From contig DNTB01000066.1 in the NCBI GenBank assembly GCA_003499525.1, positions 1 through 64,000 of the forward strand: 64,000 bases of DNA, given 5' to 3'. Origin of the DNA: Flavobacteriales bacterium. Its GTDB lineage: Bacteria > Bacteroidota > Bacteroidia > Flavobacteriales_G > Salibacteraceae. The position numbers and the translations under genes are program-made. A model generated the notes under the pieces. That model was given only the letters and a program-made list of their open reading frames with translations. It ran no database searches and was not told where the DNA came from. Numbering within the stretch: the stretch's first letter is position 1; each line of letters begins with the position of its first letter. Below, one piece after another: positions 1 to 9,006 of the stretch.

Positions 1-33
1 TGTTATCGAGACGGCTTCTTTTATTTTTCGATC

Positions 34-708
34 ATGACAGTGAGCAAACTGAAGGTATTAACCCCTACAACGGGTAGGTGCTTTATTCTTGGAGAAGCGA
101 ATCAGAAGGTGAATACCCTTTGGATGGTGTTACACGGATACGGTCAAAGTGCATCGGATTTTATTCAGAATTTTTCTGATTTGGCAGATGACAACACCCT
201 TGTTGCGGCTCCGGAAGGACTCCATAGATTTTATCTTAAAAGCACCAGGGGTAAGGTGGGAGCGAGCTGGATGACTAAAGAGGAGCGAGAGGATGATATT
301 CGAAATAATATTCAGTACCTTAATCAGACCCTGGGTCAATTAGTAGAAAAAACCACCCCTGATATCCATATTATCGTTGTTGGATTTTCGCAAGGTGCCC
401 CTACGGCCTTCAGGTGGGCAGCTCAGCTTGACCAGAATATCTCAATGCTCATTTCCTGGGGCAGCGACATCCCTGCCGATGTACTTTCAGACCCAATAGG
501 TTTAGATAAAATCAATCGTTCTAATACTCATTTAGTCGTTGGCAGTCAGGATCAATACATCACCGAAGAACGACTGTACAACCATCTTCATGACCTGGAC
601 AATGCAGAATGTGCTTATGATCTGATTTCTTATAACGGTGACCATAGTATTCATACTGAAACCCTCCGTTTTCTTCTGAAGAAATTAGAAGGCGAACTGT
701 TTGATTAA
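34..708 (+). CDS. alpha/beta hydrolase, phospholipase/carboxylesterase family
   Basis: A 224-residue predicted cytoplasmic serine hydrolase. The nucleophile elbow GFSQG is at residues 117-121 (Ser119), a likely acid is Asp173 in GSQD, and a likely catalytic His204 lies in NGDHS. The oxyanion-side LHGYG is at 33-37. This order matches the phospholipase/carboxylesterase (YpfH/EstB-like) family, which hydrolyses short acyl or thio esters; the substrate cannot be told. The chosen ATG gives the usual family length, but the frame stays open to the left edge, so a slightly longer start is possible. Its stop codon is one base from the stop of the convergent RDD gene. Confidence 0.85.
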   Translation: MTVSKLKVLTPTTGRCFILGEANQKVNTLWMVLHGYGQSASDFIQNFSDLADDNTLVAAPEGLHRFYLKSTRGKVGASWMTKEEREDDIRNNIQYLNQTLGQLVEKTTPDIHIIVVGFSQGAPTAFRWAAQLDQNISMLISWGSDIPADVLSDPIGLDKINRSNTHLVVGSQDQYITEERLYNHLHDLDNAECAYDLISYNGDHSIHTETLRFLLKKLEGELFD

Positions 709-709
709 C

Positions 710-1447
710 CTATCGTGTAAGAGCTACATAATCCTTCAATATAGATTTGAGGATTTGATCGTCAGGCGACTTGTCATCTATTTCAAGTGCGATTTTCAGT
801 TTATCAGTCAATTCTGAAAGGCGCATTCTGGAAGCTCTACCCGGATTTTTCCTGTTGCGTTCCAGAACAGCTTTCACTACCAGAGCATCATCCTCAGAAA
901 GCAGTTTTACGTTAGGATATTGCACCTCGTAATCAGGGGCAATGAGCTTTTCAATATCCGACAATGTAAATCGGACATCTGCCTTGGCTTTTATAACAGT
1001 AGTGTTGGCCATTCGGTCACCTAATCTTTGGTTTTTGTCACTTGATGCGATCAATACAACGGCAAGACTACCAAGTGAAACATAAATGTCTAAGGGTCTG
1101 AAAATCCATCTTAGAACATAATCGCTGATTGAGGGTACTTCACCACTTGTTCTCACTACCCGAGTTCCCAGTGCGATTTTACCCGGTGTTTGGCCTTTAT
1201 TTAGAATCTCGAAAAGTAAGGCGTAGAAAAGATAGGCAGGAACAAAAACGAGAAAATAGAATTCATCCTGAAGAGAGCTCGACAAGGCCAGCATTATAAA
1301 TAAAGCCCCCACGGATATGATATTTAACAGAATGTAATCGAGGATATAGGCTAGAATCCTATCTCGAAGTGATGCAAGCTGATAATCAATAACAACATGC
1401 TGAGCAGTAGTAATAGACAGTTCTTTCACCGGTTCAAAAATGGGCAT
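710..1447 (-). CDS. RDD family membrane protein
   Basis: A 245-residue membrane protein. The N-terminal half is an RDD domain: the Arg/Asp-containing first helix (near residues 27-45), a second and third hydrophobic segment around 50-85 and 110-135, and the conserved GQTPGKIALGTRVV segment near 84-97. The C-terminal third is soluble and charged. RDD proteins are often encoded beside SpoIIM, DUF4129, MoxR and DUF58 genes, and here the gene is divergent from that operon with a 54-nt gap. Its biochemical role is unknown; transport or membrane organisation is only inferred. A one-mismatch -7 box (AACATTTG, minus strand, 1464-1471) lies upstream. Confidence 0.85.
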   Translation of the reverse strand: MPIFEPVKELSITTAQHVVIDYQLASLRDRILAYILDYILLNIISVGALFIMLALSSSLQDEFYFLVFVPAYLFYALLFEILNKGQTPGKIALGTRVVRTSGEVPSISDYVLRWIFRPLDIYVSLGSLAVVLIASSDKNQRLGDRMANTTVIKAKADVRFTLSDIEKLIAPDYEVQYPNVKLLSEDDALVVKAVLERNRKNPGRASRMRLSELTDKLKIALEIDDKSPDDQILKSILKDYVALTR

Positions 1448-1487
1448 TTATGTCCTTGTAAGACAAATGTTCGTTGTTAATCTTGAA

Positions 1488-1495
1488 TATCTTTG
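1488..1495 (+). promoter_or_regulatory. Bacteroidota -7 box upstream of the SpoIIM-like gene
   Basis: TATCTTTG matches TAnnTTTG exactly. It ends six bases before the ATG at 1502, so the transcript would be leaderless or nearly so. No TTG is seen at the expected -33 distance. Confidence 0.55.
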
Positions 1496-1501
1496 ACCGC
1501 C

Positions 1502-3298
1502 ATGCGCGAAAAGCGGTTCATCGAAAAGAATGCCCACTATTGGAAGGAATTTGAGAGCGAGCTTCGGAAGAAAAAAAGCGAACCTAAAAATCTGAGCAAA
1601 CTTTTTATACAGATATCTGAAGACCTTTCTTATGCTCAAACTTTTTACCGGCACCGATCAGTACGTCATTATCTGAACAATCTGGCACAATGGCTCTATC
1701 TGGATATTTACAGAAATAAGAGATATGAAACCAAAGCACTTCTCAACTTCTGGACTGAGGAGTTGCCCTCGATAATGTACTATGCCAGAATGCAGTTGTT
1801 GTGGTCCTTTTTGTTTTTCGCACTAAGTGTTTCCATTGGTATTCTATCGTCTCATGAAGATGGTGAATTTGTTCGCCGGATTCTGGGAGATCATTACATA
1901 GATATGACCATTGCCAACATCGAAAAAGGAGACCCCATGGCGGTGTATAAGAAAGCTAATGAAATGGATATGTTTATGGGTATTACCCTCAACAATCTTT
2001 TGGTTGCCGTTCGCACCTTCATATTAGGTTTTTTTGCAGGTATTGGAAGTCTGGCCAGTCTTCTGAGCAACGGAATCATGCTCGGATCGTTTCAGTATTT
2101 CTTTATTGAAAGAGGCTTATTTGTAGAGTCCTTTTTAACCATTTGGCAACACGGTACCCTGGAAATTTCTGCTATCATCATTTCAGGTGCGGCAGGGTTG
2201 GTATTGGCCAGAGGACTTATTCTTCCCCGGTCCTATTCTCGGACTCAGGCACTGGTGATGTCGGCAAGAAGAGGGGTAAAGATCATGATTGGGATAACTC
2301 CTGTCTTTGTTATTGCTGCTTTTATTGAAGGGTACATCACCCGTTATACAGAGATGCCCGATTTGGTCAAGATATTGGTCATTGTTCTTTCCCTCGCTTT
2401 TATTCTTGGCTACTATGTCATTTATCCTTTTCGTCTTCCCCAGACAGTAAAGAAGAAGTACAGACAGGAAGAAATGGAACTGCACGCTCCTAAGTTTGAG
2501 TATGATGCTACCATACTTAGGGATTCCCCCCAACTTTTCGCAGATACTTTTAGGTATTTCAAAGCGAAAGTGGAATCCAAGATCTCTCGTTTTTTGTATT
2601 TGGCATTTGGATATTCCGTTTTGCTCGCCCTTGGCGCAAAGGTTTTGGGCGGAGATGTTTACGCCCTCACTCATATCCAATTCGATAGCATTGGAACGCT
2701 GGTTTCCTACAACGATTGGCCCGTAATGAGTGGCTTTAACGTCATTTTTATGACTCTGCTTTTTGCCCTCATATTTCGAGAGGAATTGAATGGAAAATCT
2801 TGGTTAATACCCGTCCTTAAAATATTTGTACTTGTCAGTTTGTTTCATTTAATATTCTGGCTACCAGATGATTGGGTAGCCTTACTCGCTCTGATTAACC
2901 TCCCGGTTCTCATCATCTCAGTCCATGGAATTATCTTTCATAAAAAAGGAGTTCTATCATCAATTGGCTCCGCACTCAACCTCATCTCTTTTTCAGCAGG
3001 TAAGTTTGTTCTGGTAACCCTTTCGTCCTATTTGTTCGGTTTTATGTTGTTTTGGTTGATCACTTCGCCGGTAATGCTCTTTCACTTGCAAATTGTCAAC
3101 TGGAACTTGCCTTTCTCGGCAGAAACCAACAGTTTCATCACTTCCTCTTTAGGATCTGGTGTCATGATTCTGGCATTGACAATCTCGATCTACTATTTGA
3201 CTATCAGTTTCTCAATTTTTATTGACACCGTTTTGGAATGGAGATATGCAGAAGGATTGAAAAAACGCATAGAAAACATGTCAATATTCTCAAAATGA
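1502..3298 (+). CDS. SpoIIM-like (stage II sporulation protein M family) membrane protein with a long C-terminal membrane extension
   Basis: About 598 residues. Residues ~1-315 are a SpoIIM/DUF95-type domain: a soluble helical N-terminus, several membrane helices from ~100 onward, and the family hallmark HGTLE at 217-221. A charged linker (~315-360) joins a second half with about seven further membrane helices, so the protein is roughly twice the usual family size. The TTG at 1493 is the tail of the -7 box, so ATG 1502 is chosen. It is the first gene of an operon with DUF4129, DUF4350, MoxR and DUF58 genes; its stop overlaps the next start as ATGA. The organism need not sporulate; the function is unknown. 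Confidence 0.8.
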   Translation: MREKRFIEKNAHYWKEFESELRKKKSEPKNLSKLFIQISEDLSYAQTFYRHRSVRHYLNNLAQWLYLDIYRNKRYETKALLNFWTEELPSIMYYARMQLLWSFLFFALSVSIGILSSHEDGEFVRRILGDHYIDMTIANIEKGDPMAVYKKANEMDMFMGITLNNLLVAVRTFILGFFAGIGSLASLLSNGIMLGSFQYFFIERGLFVESFLTIWQHGTLEISAIIISGAAGLVLARGLILPRSYSRTQALVMSARRGVKIMIGITPVFVIAAFIEGYITRYTEMPDLVKILVIVLSLAFILGYYVIYPFRLPQTVKKKYRQEEMELHAPKFEYDATILRDSPQLFADTFRYFKAKVESKISRFLYLAFGYSVLLALGAKVLGGDVYALTHIQFDSIGTLVSYNDWPVMSGFNVIFMTLLFALIFREELNGKSWLIPVLKIFVLVSLFHLIFWLPDDWVALLALINLPVLIISVHGIIFHKKGVLSSIGSALNLISFSAGKFVLVTLSSYLFGFMLFWLITSPVMLFHLQIVNWNLPFSAETNSFITSSLGSGVMILALTISIYYLTISFSIFIDTVLEWRYAEGLKKRIENMSIFSK

Positions 3299-3918
3299 GA
3301 AGTTTAGTTTTATTCATCTTATTAGTCGTTTTATTTGGTGGTTTATCAATGGCACAAACAGCCATAGATTCCACGACCTGGGCCGAAACCATGAGGGATA
3401 TCGACTATACCGAGACGGGTGAACGAAATAAAAAACGTGATGACCTTAAACAACCCTTGAATTTCGGTGAAGGTCTGCCAGAGCTGGGAACGTTTCTGGC
3501 ATATGTTGTGGTGGTATTTCTGGCTGTTTTTCTGGCGTATGTTCTATTGAAGAACTATCGACCCGATAATAAACTCACCGAAAGCTCTTTGAGCGGGTTG
3601 GCTAATGAGGATACCATTGAACTGGACAAGCTAAGAGGGTTAGTGGATAAGGCAATTCGATCTTTGGATTACATAACCGCGCTGAGGTATGTTTACCTCC
3701 TAACCTTAAGAAGATTAGCGGAAGAAGGAGCGATAAAATTTGTGAAGGGTAAGACCAATGGAGAATACCTGGATGAGGTTAAGCTTCAGAAGGAAGATAA
3801 GATCAGTTTCAGAGATATAGCCAATATTTTTGACAGTGTACGCTATGGCCAAAGGATGCCCACAAAATCTGATTTTGAGAGGTTCAGATCGCGATGTAAT
3901 TCAATAGTGTCTATATGA
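3295..3918 (+). CDS. DUF4129 domain-containing membrane protein
   Basis: 207 residues. The start at 3295 is chosen because it opens a clean signal peptide (about 1-20, ending SMAQ) and forms an ATGA overlap with the preceding stop; an upstream in-frame ATG at 3238 would bury that signal. A second hydrophobic helix is at about 66-86. The cytoplasmic C-terminal domain contains FRDIANIFDSVRYGQ, the characteristic DUF4129 end motif. Such proteins accompany MoxR/DUF58 loci, where their role is not established. Translation is probably coupled on both sides (ATGA at 3915 as well). Confidence 0.8.
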   Translation: MRSLVLFILLVVLFGGLSMAQTAIDSTTWAETMRDIDYTETGERNKKRDDLKQPLNFGEGLPELGTFLAYVVVVFLAVFLAYVLLKNYRPDNKLTESSLSGLANEDTIELDKLRGLVDKAIRSLDYITALRYVYLLTLRRLAEEGAIKFVKGKTNGEYLDEVKLQKEDKISFRDIANIFDSVRYGQRMPTKSDFERFRSRCNSIVSI

Positions 3919-5258
3919 ACCGCAGAGCAAATGCAATAGTGGGAGTTGGAGTTGCCTTATTGGTCGTTCTTCTTGGTTATTTGTTTTTCAATAAGGGGTA
4001 TTTATGGTGGTTTTCTTTGGACCACAATTCGAAACAACCATACGGCATAAAATATTTTGTGGAACTGCTGGAAAGCACAAGTGGTGAAAAATTCGTAGAG
4101 ATTGGAAATCCTCTGAATGAATTCTTAACCGAAGATCGGGAGGGAAACTATGTAGCTATTGGCTATGATTTTTATTACTTCGATAGGGACTTTGAAGCAT
4201 TATTGAATTTCATCAACGACGGCAATACTGCATGGATTTCTGCCATAACCTTTCCTTATCAATTCGACTCTCTCTTTCATCCACATTGGTATCAATACTA
4301 CGAAGATTACGATACCACTATTTATGATGAGAATTACTACGACTCACTCTATTATGCCGATACCTTAATGTATCTGGCCGATTCGCTGAGATTCATTTAT
4401 TCTGATTCCGTAATCCTTAAGTTGAACGAAGCAAACACCACTTTAAAGTTTGTTGTGAAGGATACTACTTACAGTAACTGGTGGAAACGGTTTTATCCAG
4501 AGTTCTACAGTGATAGCGTCTTAGAACAAATCAGTTTTATCGGATACGTGGATGATTCTTATAACCTTTTAGAGTATGAATATGGCGAGGGAAAGTTATT
4601 CCTATTTAGCACTCCTGAAGTTTATTCAAATTACTACCTACAAGACTATCAAACCTTGAATTACATCAATGAAACCATGAAATTATGGCAAAATGACACG
4701 GTTTATTTTGATAAGGTTTCGCAGTATCCGCAATTCGAGAATAATGATTTCAGAACAGCTGAATTTTCTGAAGGACCACTGGGTTTTATTCGTAGCCAAC
4801 CGCCATTACTGCTGGCGTGGTACATTATTATTTTGCTTTCAATCGTGTTTTTCGTTCTGGGACTAAAGCGCACTCAACCAGTGATGAGAACTCTGCCAGA
4901 GCTGAAAAACGCATCTCTGGAATACATAAAAACCATTGGACAGCTTTATTATAACTCCCGTCAGCACCAGTTCATTGCAGAGCGAGAGAAAGAGCTGTTG
5001 TTGCATTATATCCGAACCAGATATCAGATACCTACTAAAGAAATCGATGAAAAATTTATGAGAAAGCTCTCGAGGCTTTCGGGCGTACCATTCGAGCAGA
5101 TCAGAAAAATGTTTGAAAAGCTTAAATCAGTAGCCATTTTAGATGAAGTTTCGGACCGGTACTTTGTCGATTTTCAGGAAAGAGTTAGTCAGTTTTATCA
5201 AAAATCAGAAGAGGCAATACGTTTTAAACGAAAAGACAATGGAAGAAAAAGAGAATAG
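3915..5258 (+). CDS. DUF4350-type membrane protein
   Basis: 447 residues. One membrane helix lies at about 8-27 and a second near 296-318. They flank a large predicted extracytoplasmic domain, and a cytoplasmic C-terminal helical domain follows. The early sequence (Tyr-Gly-x-Lys-Tyr-Phe-x-Glu-Leu-Leu) resembles DUF4350, the partner usually found between DUF4129 and MoxR genes. Residues 125-160 are strikingly rich in Tyr and Asp. The start overlaps the preceding stop by ATGA, and the end overlaps the MoxR gene by 20 nt. The function is unknown; family assignment rests mainly on position plus topology. Confidence 0.65.
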   Translation: MNRRANAIVGVGVALLVVLLGYLFFNKGYLWWFSLDHNSKQPYGIKYFVELLESTSGEKFVEIGNPLNEFLTEDREGNYVAIGYDFYYFDRDFEALLNFINDGNTAWISAITFPYQFDSLFHPHWYQYYEDYDTTIYDENYYDSLYYADTLMYLADSLRFIYSDSVILKLNEANTTLKFVVKDTTYSNWWKRFYPEFYSDSVLEQISFIGYVDDSYNLLEYEYGEGKLFLFSTPEVYSNYYLQDYQTLNYINETMKLWQNDTVYFDKVSQYPQFENNDFRTAEFSEGPLGFIRSQPPLLLAWYIIILLSIVFFVLGLKRTQPVMRTLPELKNASLEYIKTIGQLYYNSRQHQFIAEREKELLLHYIRTRYQIPTKEIDEKFMRKLSRLSGVPFEQIRKMFEKLKSVAILDEVSDRYFVDFQERVSQFYQKSEEAIRFKRKDNGRKRE

Positions 5259-6267
5259 ACTAAACGAGGAAAATACCAGCGAAGAAAAAAGCACCTTGTT
5301 TGATGAAAAAATGAAGGAAGAGTTGGCTTTGATGGCCACAAAGGTGGATGAGATAAAAGCTGAAGTGGGCAAGGTAATCATAGGTCAGGACCATGCGATC
5401 AAGATGATCGTCGCTGCGATGCTGGTTCGGGGGCACATCCTTTTAGAGGGTGTTCCAGGTATAGCTAAAACACTGTTAGCCAGAATGATAGCTAAGACTA
5501 TCAGTGCCGACTTCTCGAGAATTCAGTTTACACCGGACCTAATGCCGTCAGACGTGCTTGGTACCAATGTATACAATCTGAAAACCTCTGAATTCGAGTT
5601 CAAAAAGGGACCTATATTCTCTCAAATGATCCTTATTGATGAAATTAACCGGGCACCGGCGAAAACGCAGTCTTCTCTTTTTGAGGTGATGCAGGAAAAG
5701 CAGATTAGCCTGGACGGTATCACCTATCCTATGGATTATCCATTTGTGGTTTTGGCTACCCAAAACCCTATAGAGCAAGAAGGAACATATAAGTTGCCCG
5801 AAGCACAATTGGATCGGTTCGTATTTCGTCTGCGCATGGACTATCCAACACCGGAAGAGGAGCTTGATATATTGAAACGATTTGACCGAAACCGATCCGT
5901 CGATCTCGAGAAAGAGGTGAAGCCCGTTATTTCTGCCGAAGAATTAAGGGCCCTTCGAAATATTTCGGATCAAATACACATTGAAGAAAACCTACTGGGA
6001 TATATCGCGAAACTGGTGAATGAAACACGAAATAATCTTGGCATTTTCTTAGGAGCTTCTCCCAGAGCATCTCTGGCAATTATGCAAACGTCTAAGGCCC
6101 TGGCAGCCATCGCAGGCCGCGACTTTGTGACACCTGACGATGTGCGTGAAGCGACGATTCCGGTCTTAAACCACAGAATTATTTTGGCACCAGAACGAGA
6201 AATGGAAGGTTTTGAAGTGAATGATATCATTGAAGAAATAATTGACAATCTGGAGATACCGCGCTAA
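5239..6267 (+). CDS. MoxR family AAA+ ATPase
   Basis: 342 residues from the ATG at 5239, which follows 20 nt inside the preceding gene; the earlier in-frame ATG at 5143 would add a segment unlike the family. The Walker A is GVPGIAKT (71-78), the MoxR variant with Ala before Lys-Thr. Walker B is LIDEINR (132-138), followed by sensor 1 in ATQNP and the MoxR region PEAQLDRF. MoxR ATPases act as chaperone-like factors on partner proteins, often vWA or DUF58 proteins. The stop (TAATG) overlaps the DUF58 start. This is the likely motor of the module. Confidence 0.93.
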   Translation: MEEKENRLNEENTSEEKSTLFDEKMKEELALMATKVDEIKAEVGKVIIGQDHAIKMIVAAMLVRGHILLEGVPGIAKTLLARMIAKTISADFSRIQFTPDLMPSDVLGTNVYNLKTSEFEFKKGPIFSQMILIDEINRAPAKTQSSLFEVMQEKQISLDGITYPMDYPFVVLATQNPIEQEGTYKLPEAQLDRFVFRLRMDYPTPEEELDILKRFDRNRSVDLEKEVKPVISAEELRALRNISDQIHIEENLLGYIAKLVNETRNNLGIFLGASPRASLAIMQTSKALAAIAGRDFVTPDDVREATIPVLNHRIILAPEREMEGFEVNDIIEEIIDNLEIPR

Positions 6268-7601
6268 TGAGAGCTTTCTGGAAGGCCATTTATGTAACCG
6301 ATAGATTTTATATAGTGTTTCTCTTCATAGCTGCCACTTCAGCTATTGGATATGCCCTTCCTTTTCTGTTTTATCTGGCAGTGGCCGCTTTCATTGTTGC
6401 TTTTATGCTCACACTTTGGGATGCAATTCGTCTCTTTTCTTTGAAGGACGCATTAGATATTAAGAGGATTATACCTGAAATTCTATCCCTTGGCGACAAC
6501 GAAGAGATTGAAATCTCCATGCGCAATCCGTATGCTGAAGATGTCCATGTTTCGATTATTGAAGATTTACCTTACCAGTTAAAAATCCGCAATTTTCAAA
6601 AAGATGAACATCTGAAAGCACGGCAAAGTAGTACTGTTAAGTATACCATTTCACCCAAGATTAGGGGGGAATACCGGTTCGGAAATACCATTCTTCTTAT
6701 CGAAACGAGAGTAGGACTGATAAAAAGAAGGATGGAAGTGGAGAATACGCAAATGGTGAAAGTCTATCCTTCTATCCGTCAAATGAAAGAAATGGAGATG
6801 TTGGCTTTCACTAAGGTTCATGCTTCATTTGGGTTAAAAAAGATCAGAAGAATTGGTCATAGTTATGAGTTTGAGCAGATCAAGCCCTATGTTCAGGGAG
6901 ATGACTATAGGAGTATCAACTGGAAAGCTACCTCCAGAACTGCAAGTCTGATGATGAATCAATATGAGGACGAAAAATCACAATCTATCATAAATATCAT
7001 CGATTGCGGAAGGCGAATGCACATGCCTTTCAATGGGATGACACTTGTGGACTATGCCGTTAATTCTGCACTCGCTCTGAGTAATGTTGTTTTGAAAAAA
7101 TATGATAAAGTGGGTTTAGTGACTTTCGCTGAGAAGACACATACGTTCTTGCCGGCTGATGTAGGTAAATTTCAAATGAGAAGAGTACTTGACACATTAT
7201 ATAATCAGGAGGTACGTCAGGCCGAGAGTGACTATGAAATACTCTATAAAACCCTTAGCGATAACCTAACAACACGCTCATTTATCGTTCTCTACTCCAA
7301 TTTTGAGAATATCAGTAGTGTAAGGCGTATTTACCCCATTCTTAAAAAGCTGAATCAAAAGCACCTGCTCATGATGGTTGTTTTCAAGAATACAGAGCTG
7401 GAAGATTTTGTCCTGGAAAAGCCTGAGACAATACGTGAAGCTTATCTTCATACAGTCGCTCGTAGTGCCATGTACGATAAAACTCAAATCATTCAAACCC
7501 TTAGGCAAATCGGTATTCAGGTCACCTATGTTGAACCTGAAGGTCTTTCATTAGGGGTTATCAATAAATATTTGGAGCTAAAATCCCGGGGTCTCATTTA
7601 G
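6267..7601 (+). CDS. DUF58 domain-containing protein
   Basis: 444 residues. Two adjacent hydrophobic helices at about 15-50 anchor it, followed by a beta-rich domain. The DUF58 signature lies at ~199-224: Ser-Tyr-Glu-Phe, then Tyr-Val-x-Gly-Asp-Asp-Tyr-Arg-Ser-Ile-Asn-Trp-Lys and Thr-Ser-Arg. A vWA-like segment follows, with the degenerate motif DCGRRM near 246. DUF58 proteins are constant partners of MoxR ATPases; this pairing and the TAATG overlap argue for a functional complex at the membrane. No BatA/BatB-type vWA gene is present here. The stop lies one base from the convergent stop at 7603. Confidence 0.9.
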   Translation: MRAFWKAIYVTDRFYIVFLFIAATSAIGYALPFLFYLAVAAFIVAFMLTLWDAIRLFSLKDALDIKRIIPEILSLGDNEEIEISMRNPYAEDVHVSIIEDLPYQLKIRNFQKDEHLKARQSSTVKYTISPKIRGEYRFGNTILLIETRVGLIKRRMEVENTQMVKVYPSIRQMKEMEMLAFTKVHASFGLKKIRRIGHSYEFEQIKPYVQGDDYRSINWKATSRTASLMMNQYEDEKSQSIINIIDCGRRMHMPFNGMTLVDYAVNSALALSNVVLKKYDKVGLVTFAEKTHTFLPADVGKFQMRRVLDTLYNQEVRQAESDYEILYKTLSDNLTTRSFIVLYSNFENISSVRRIYPILKKLNQKHLLMMVVFKNTELEDFVLEKPETIREAYLHTVARSAMYDKTQIIQTLRQIGIQVTYVEPEGLSLGVINKYLELKSRGLI

Positions 7602-7602
7602 A

Positions 7603-8490
7603 TTATTCAATAAGATGGTCTTCAATATTAGGAGTTCCCTCATCTTCACTGTAGGGTTCAGAAAGTCTCATGTGGAGCCCAATAATGATTGAAACTGTAA
7701 GCATAGTGATTACACCACCACTTAGCGCATTGATTATGTATTGCAGAACAATTCCAATTTCACTGAGGCTTCCTAATATTGCGGGAATGACAGAAAGAAT
7801 GACTATCAATATGAATAAGGCGATGATGACCAAAACACTAATTCCAAAATAGACATATGCCTTGCCAAAGCTTATTTTTTTCATACTCAAAGTAAATGCT
7901 TCCATTACTCCTTTATCATCTAATGCAATAGCGGCAGGGACAATGAGCCAGCGATAGGCAATGCCAATTAAAGCCACAAAACCAATCACACCCAAAGACC
8001 AATGTAGCAATCCTGCTATACCTGAAATGACGGCTGCCATAATGATGAGCGCAGTGTAAGCCAGTATAGAGGATAGAATAAAACGTCCAATAACTTTGGA
8101 ATACGAGGCTTTGAGCACACTGCTAAAAGTGTACGGCCTATCCTTCATTTCCAACTCTCCTAATTTAAAAGCATAGGTGTACATCCATGCACTGAGCATT
8201 ATTGTAATAATTATGTAAATGAGCCCAAGAATAATAAAGGTTGGACTAAGAAACATTTCAGAGAATAATTCGACGAGCTCCTCTGCATTTTGCAAATCAG
8301 ACATGTTTTGAACTTTTCCCATGATATCCATACCGATTCCTGTAGAAAAGACCAAAACTCCCAATAAAGCAACTATGATCAGGTAATAAGCGACATAAGC
8401 AATGGTCATTTTTAACCATGTCTTACCGGTTAATTTAAGAGCCGTTCCAAAAAAATCTCTCTGAAATCCTTGTTGATAGACATGCAGCAT
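7603..8490 (-). CDS. multi-pass membrane protein of unknown function
   Basis: 295 residues with about six hydrophobic helices (near 28-52, 82-106, 136-160, 163-186, 212-240 and 252-275) and an acidic C-terminal tail. The pattern of helix pairs and the segment RWLIVPAAIALDDKGVMEAF resemble the YciC/glycerophosphodiesterase-membrane-domain type of protein, but I cannot assign a family with certainty. It starts 21 nt downstream of paaD on the same strand and may be read through from the paa operon. It is convergent with the DUF58 gene. Confidence 0.7.
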   Translation of the reverse strand: MLHVYQQGFQRDFFGTALKLTGKTWLKMTIAYVAYYLIIVALLGVLVFSTGIGMDIMGKVQNMSDLQNAEELVELFSEMFLSPTFIILGLIYIIITIMLSAWMYTYAFKLGELEMKDRPYTFSSVLKASYSKVIGRFILSSILAYTALIIMAAVISGIAGLLHWSLGVIGFVALIGIAYRWLIVPAAIALDDKGVMEAFTLSMKKISFGKAYVYFGISVLVIIALFILIVILSVIPAILGSLSEIGIVLQYIINALSGGVITMLTVSIIIGLHMRLSEPYSEDEGTPNIEDHLIE

Positions 8491-8511
8491 AATGATTGAA
8501 TTAGGGTTACA

Positions 8512-9006
8512 CTAAATGCATTTAAAGTAGTCAAAAGTATCCAGGCAAGTGTTGCATTGATGAAGACTTTTACAAGCGGTTGATCCAAACTCACTTATTC
8601 TCCTGGTATCGGTGGACTCACATCGAGGACAGGGGATGGGTAAATTTTTTGCAAAAAGTTTCAGTGAGTTTTTGGCTAATCCCTGTGGCGGCGCAATGCC
8701 ATATTCCTTCAATTTGGTGCGAGCTGTTTCAGACATCCAGTCTGTTGTCCAGGGAGGGTTGTAGGCTGTATGAATGATGACTTCTTCAAATCCGTTTTTC
8801 TTTAATTGAGAAATGATATCGTCACTGAAAGTCTTCATAGCCGGGCAACCGGAATAGGTAGGGGTGATGGTAACTTCCGCCCGGTTTTCCTTAACGTAAA
8901 CGTCTCGAACAACCCCAAGCTCTACAACAGAGAGAACCGGAATTTCCGGATCAGGAACCTTGTTTAGCAGCTCCCAAACCTTTTCTATGTTTAACTCTTC
9001 TACCAT
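8512..9006 (-). CDS. paaD: 1,2-phenylacetyl-CoA epoxidase subunit PaaD
   Basis: 164 residues. The N-terminal ~100 residues are a MIP18/DUF59-type domain (conserved VPDPEIPVLSVVELG near 16-30). The C-terminal part is a zinc-ribbon-like segment with CPRC, a central Cys, CNTC and a final Cys. PaaD is thought to assist iron-cofactor assembly of the epoxidase, which converts phenylacetyl-CoA to its ring-1,2-epoxide. Its start overlaps the paaC stop by seven bases, so translation is likely coupled. Order paaABCD fits the known operon. Confidence 0.93.
   Translation of the reverse strand: MVEELNIEKVWELLNKVPDPEIPVLSVVELGVVRDVYVKENRAEVTITPTYSGCPAMKTFSDDIISQLKKNGFEEVIIHTAYNPPWTTDWMSETARTKLKEYGIAPPQGLAKNSLKLFAKNLPIPCPRCESTDTRRISEFGSTACKSLHQCNTCLDTFDYFKCI

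Noticed and set aside
2183..2680. A 165-codon open frame on the minus strand inside the SpoIIM-like gene
   Set aside because: It lies fully opposite a well-supported membrane protein, has no start signal and its translation shows no recognisable domain.
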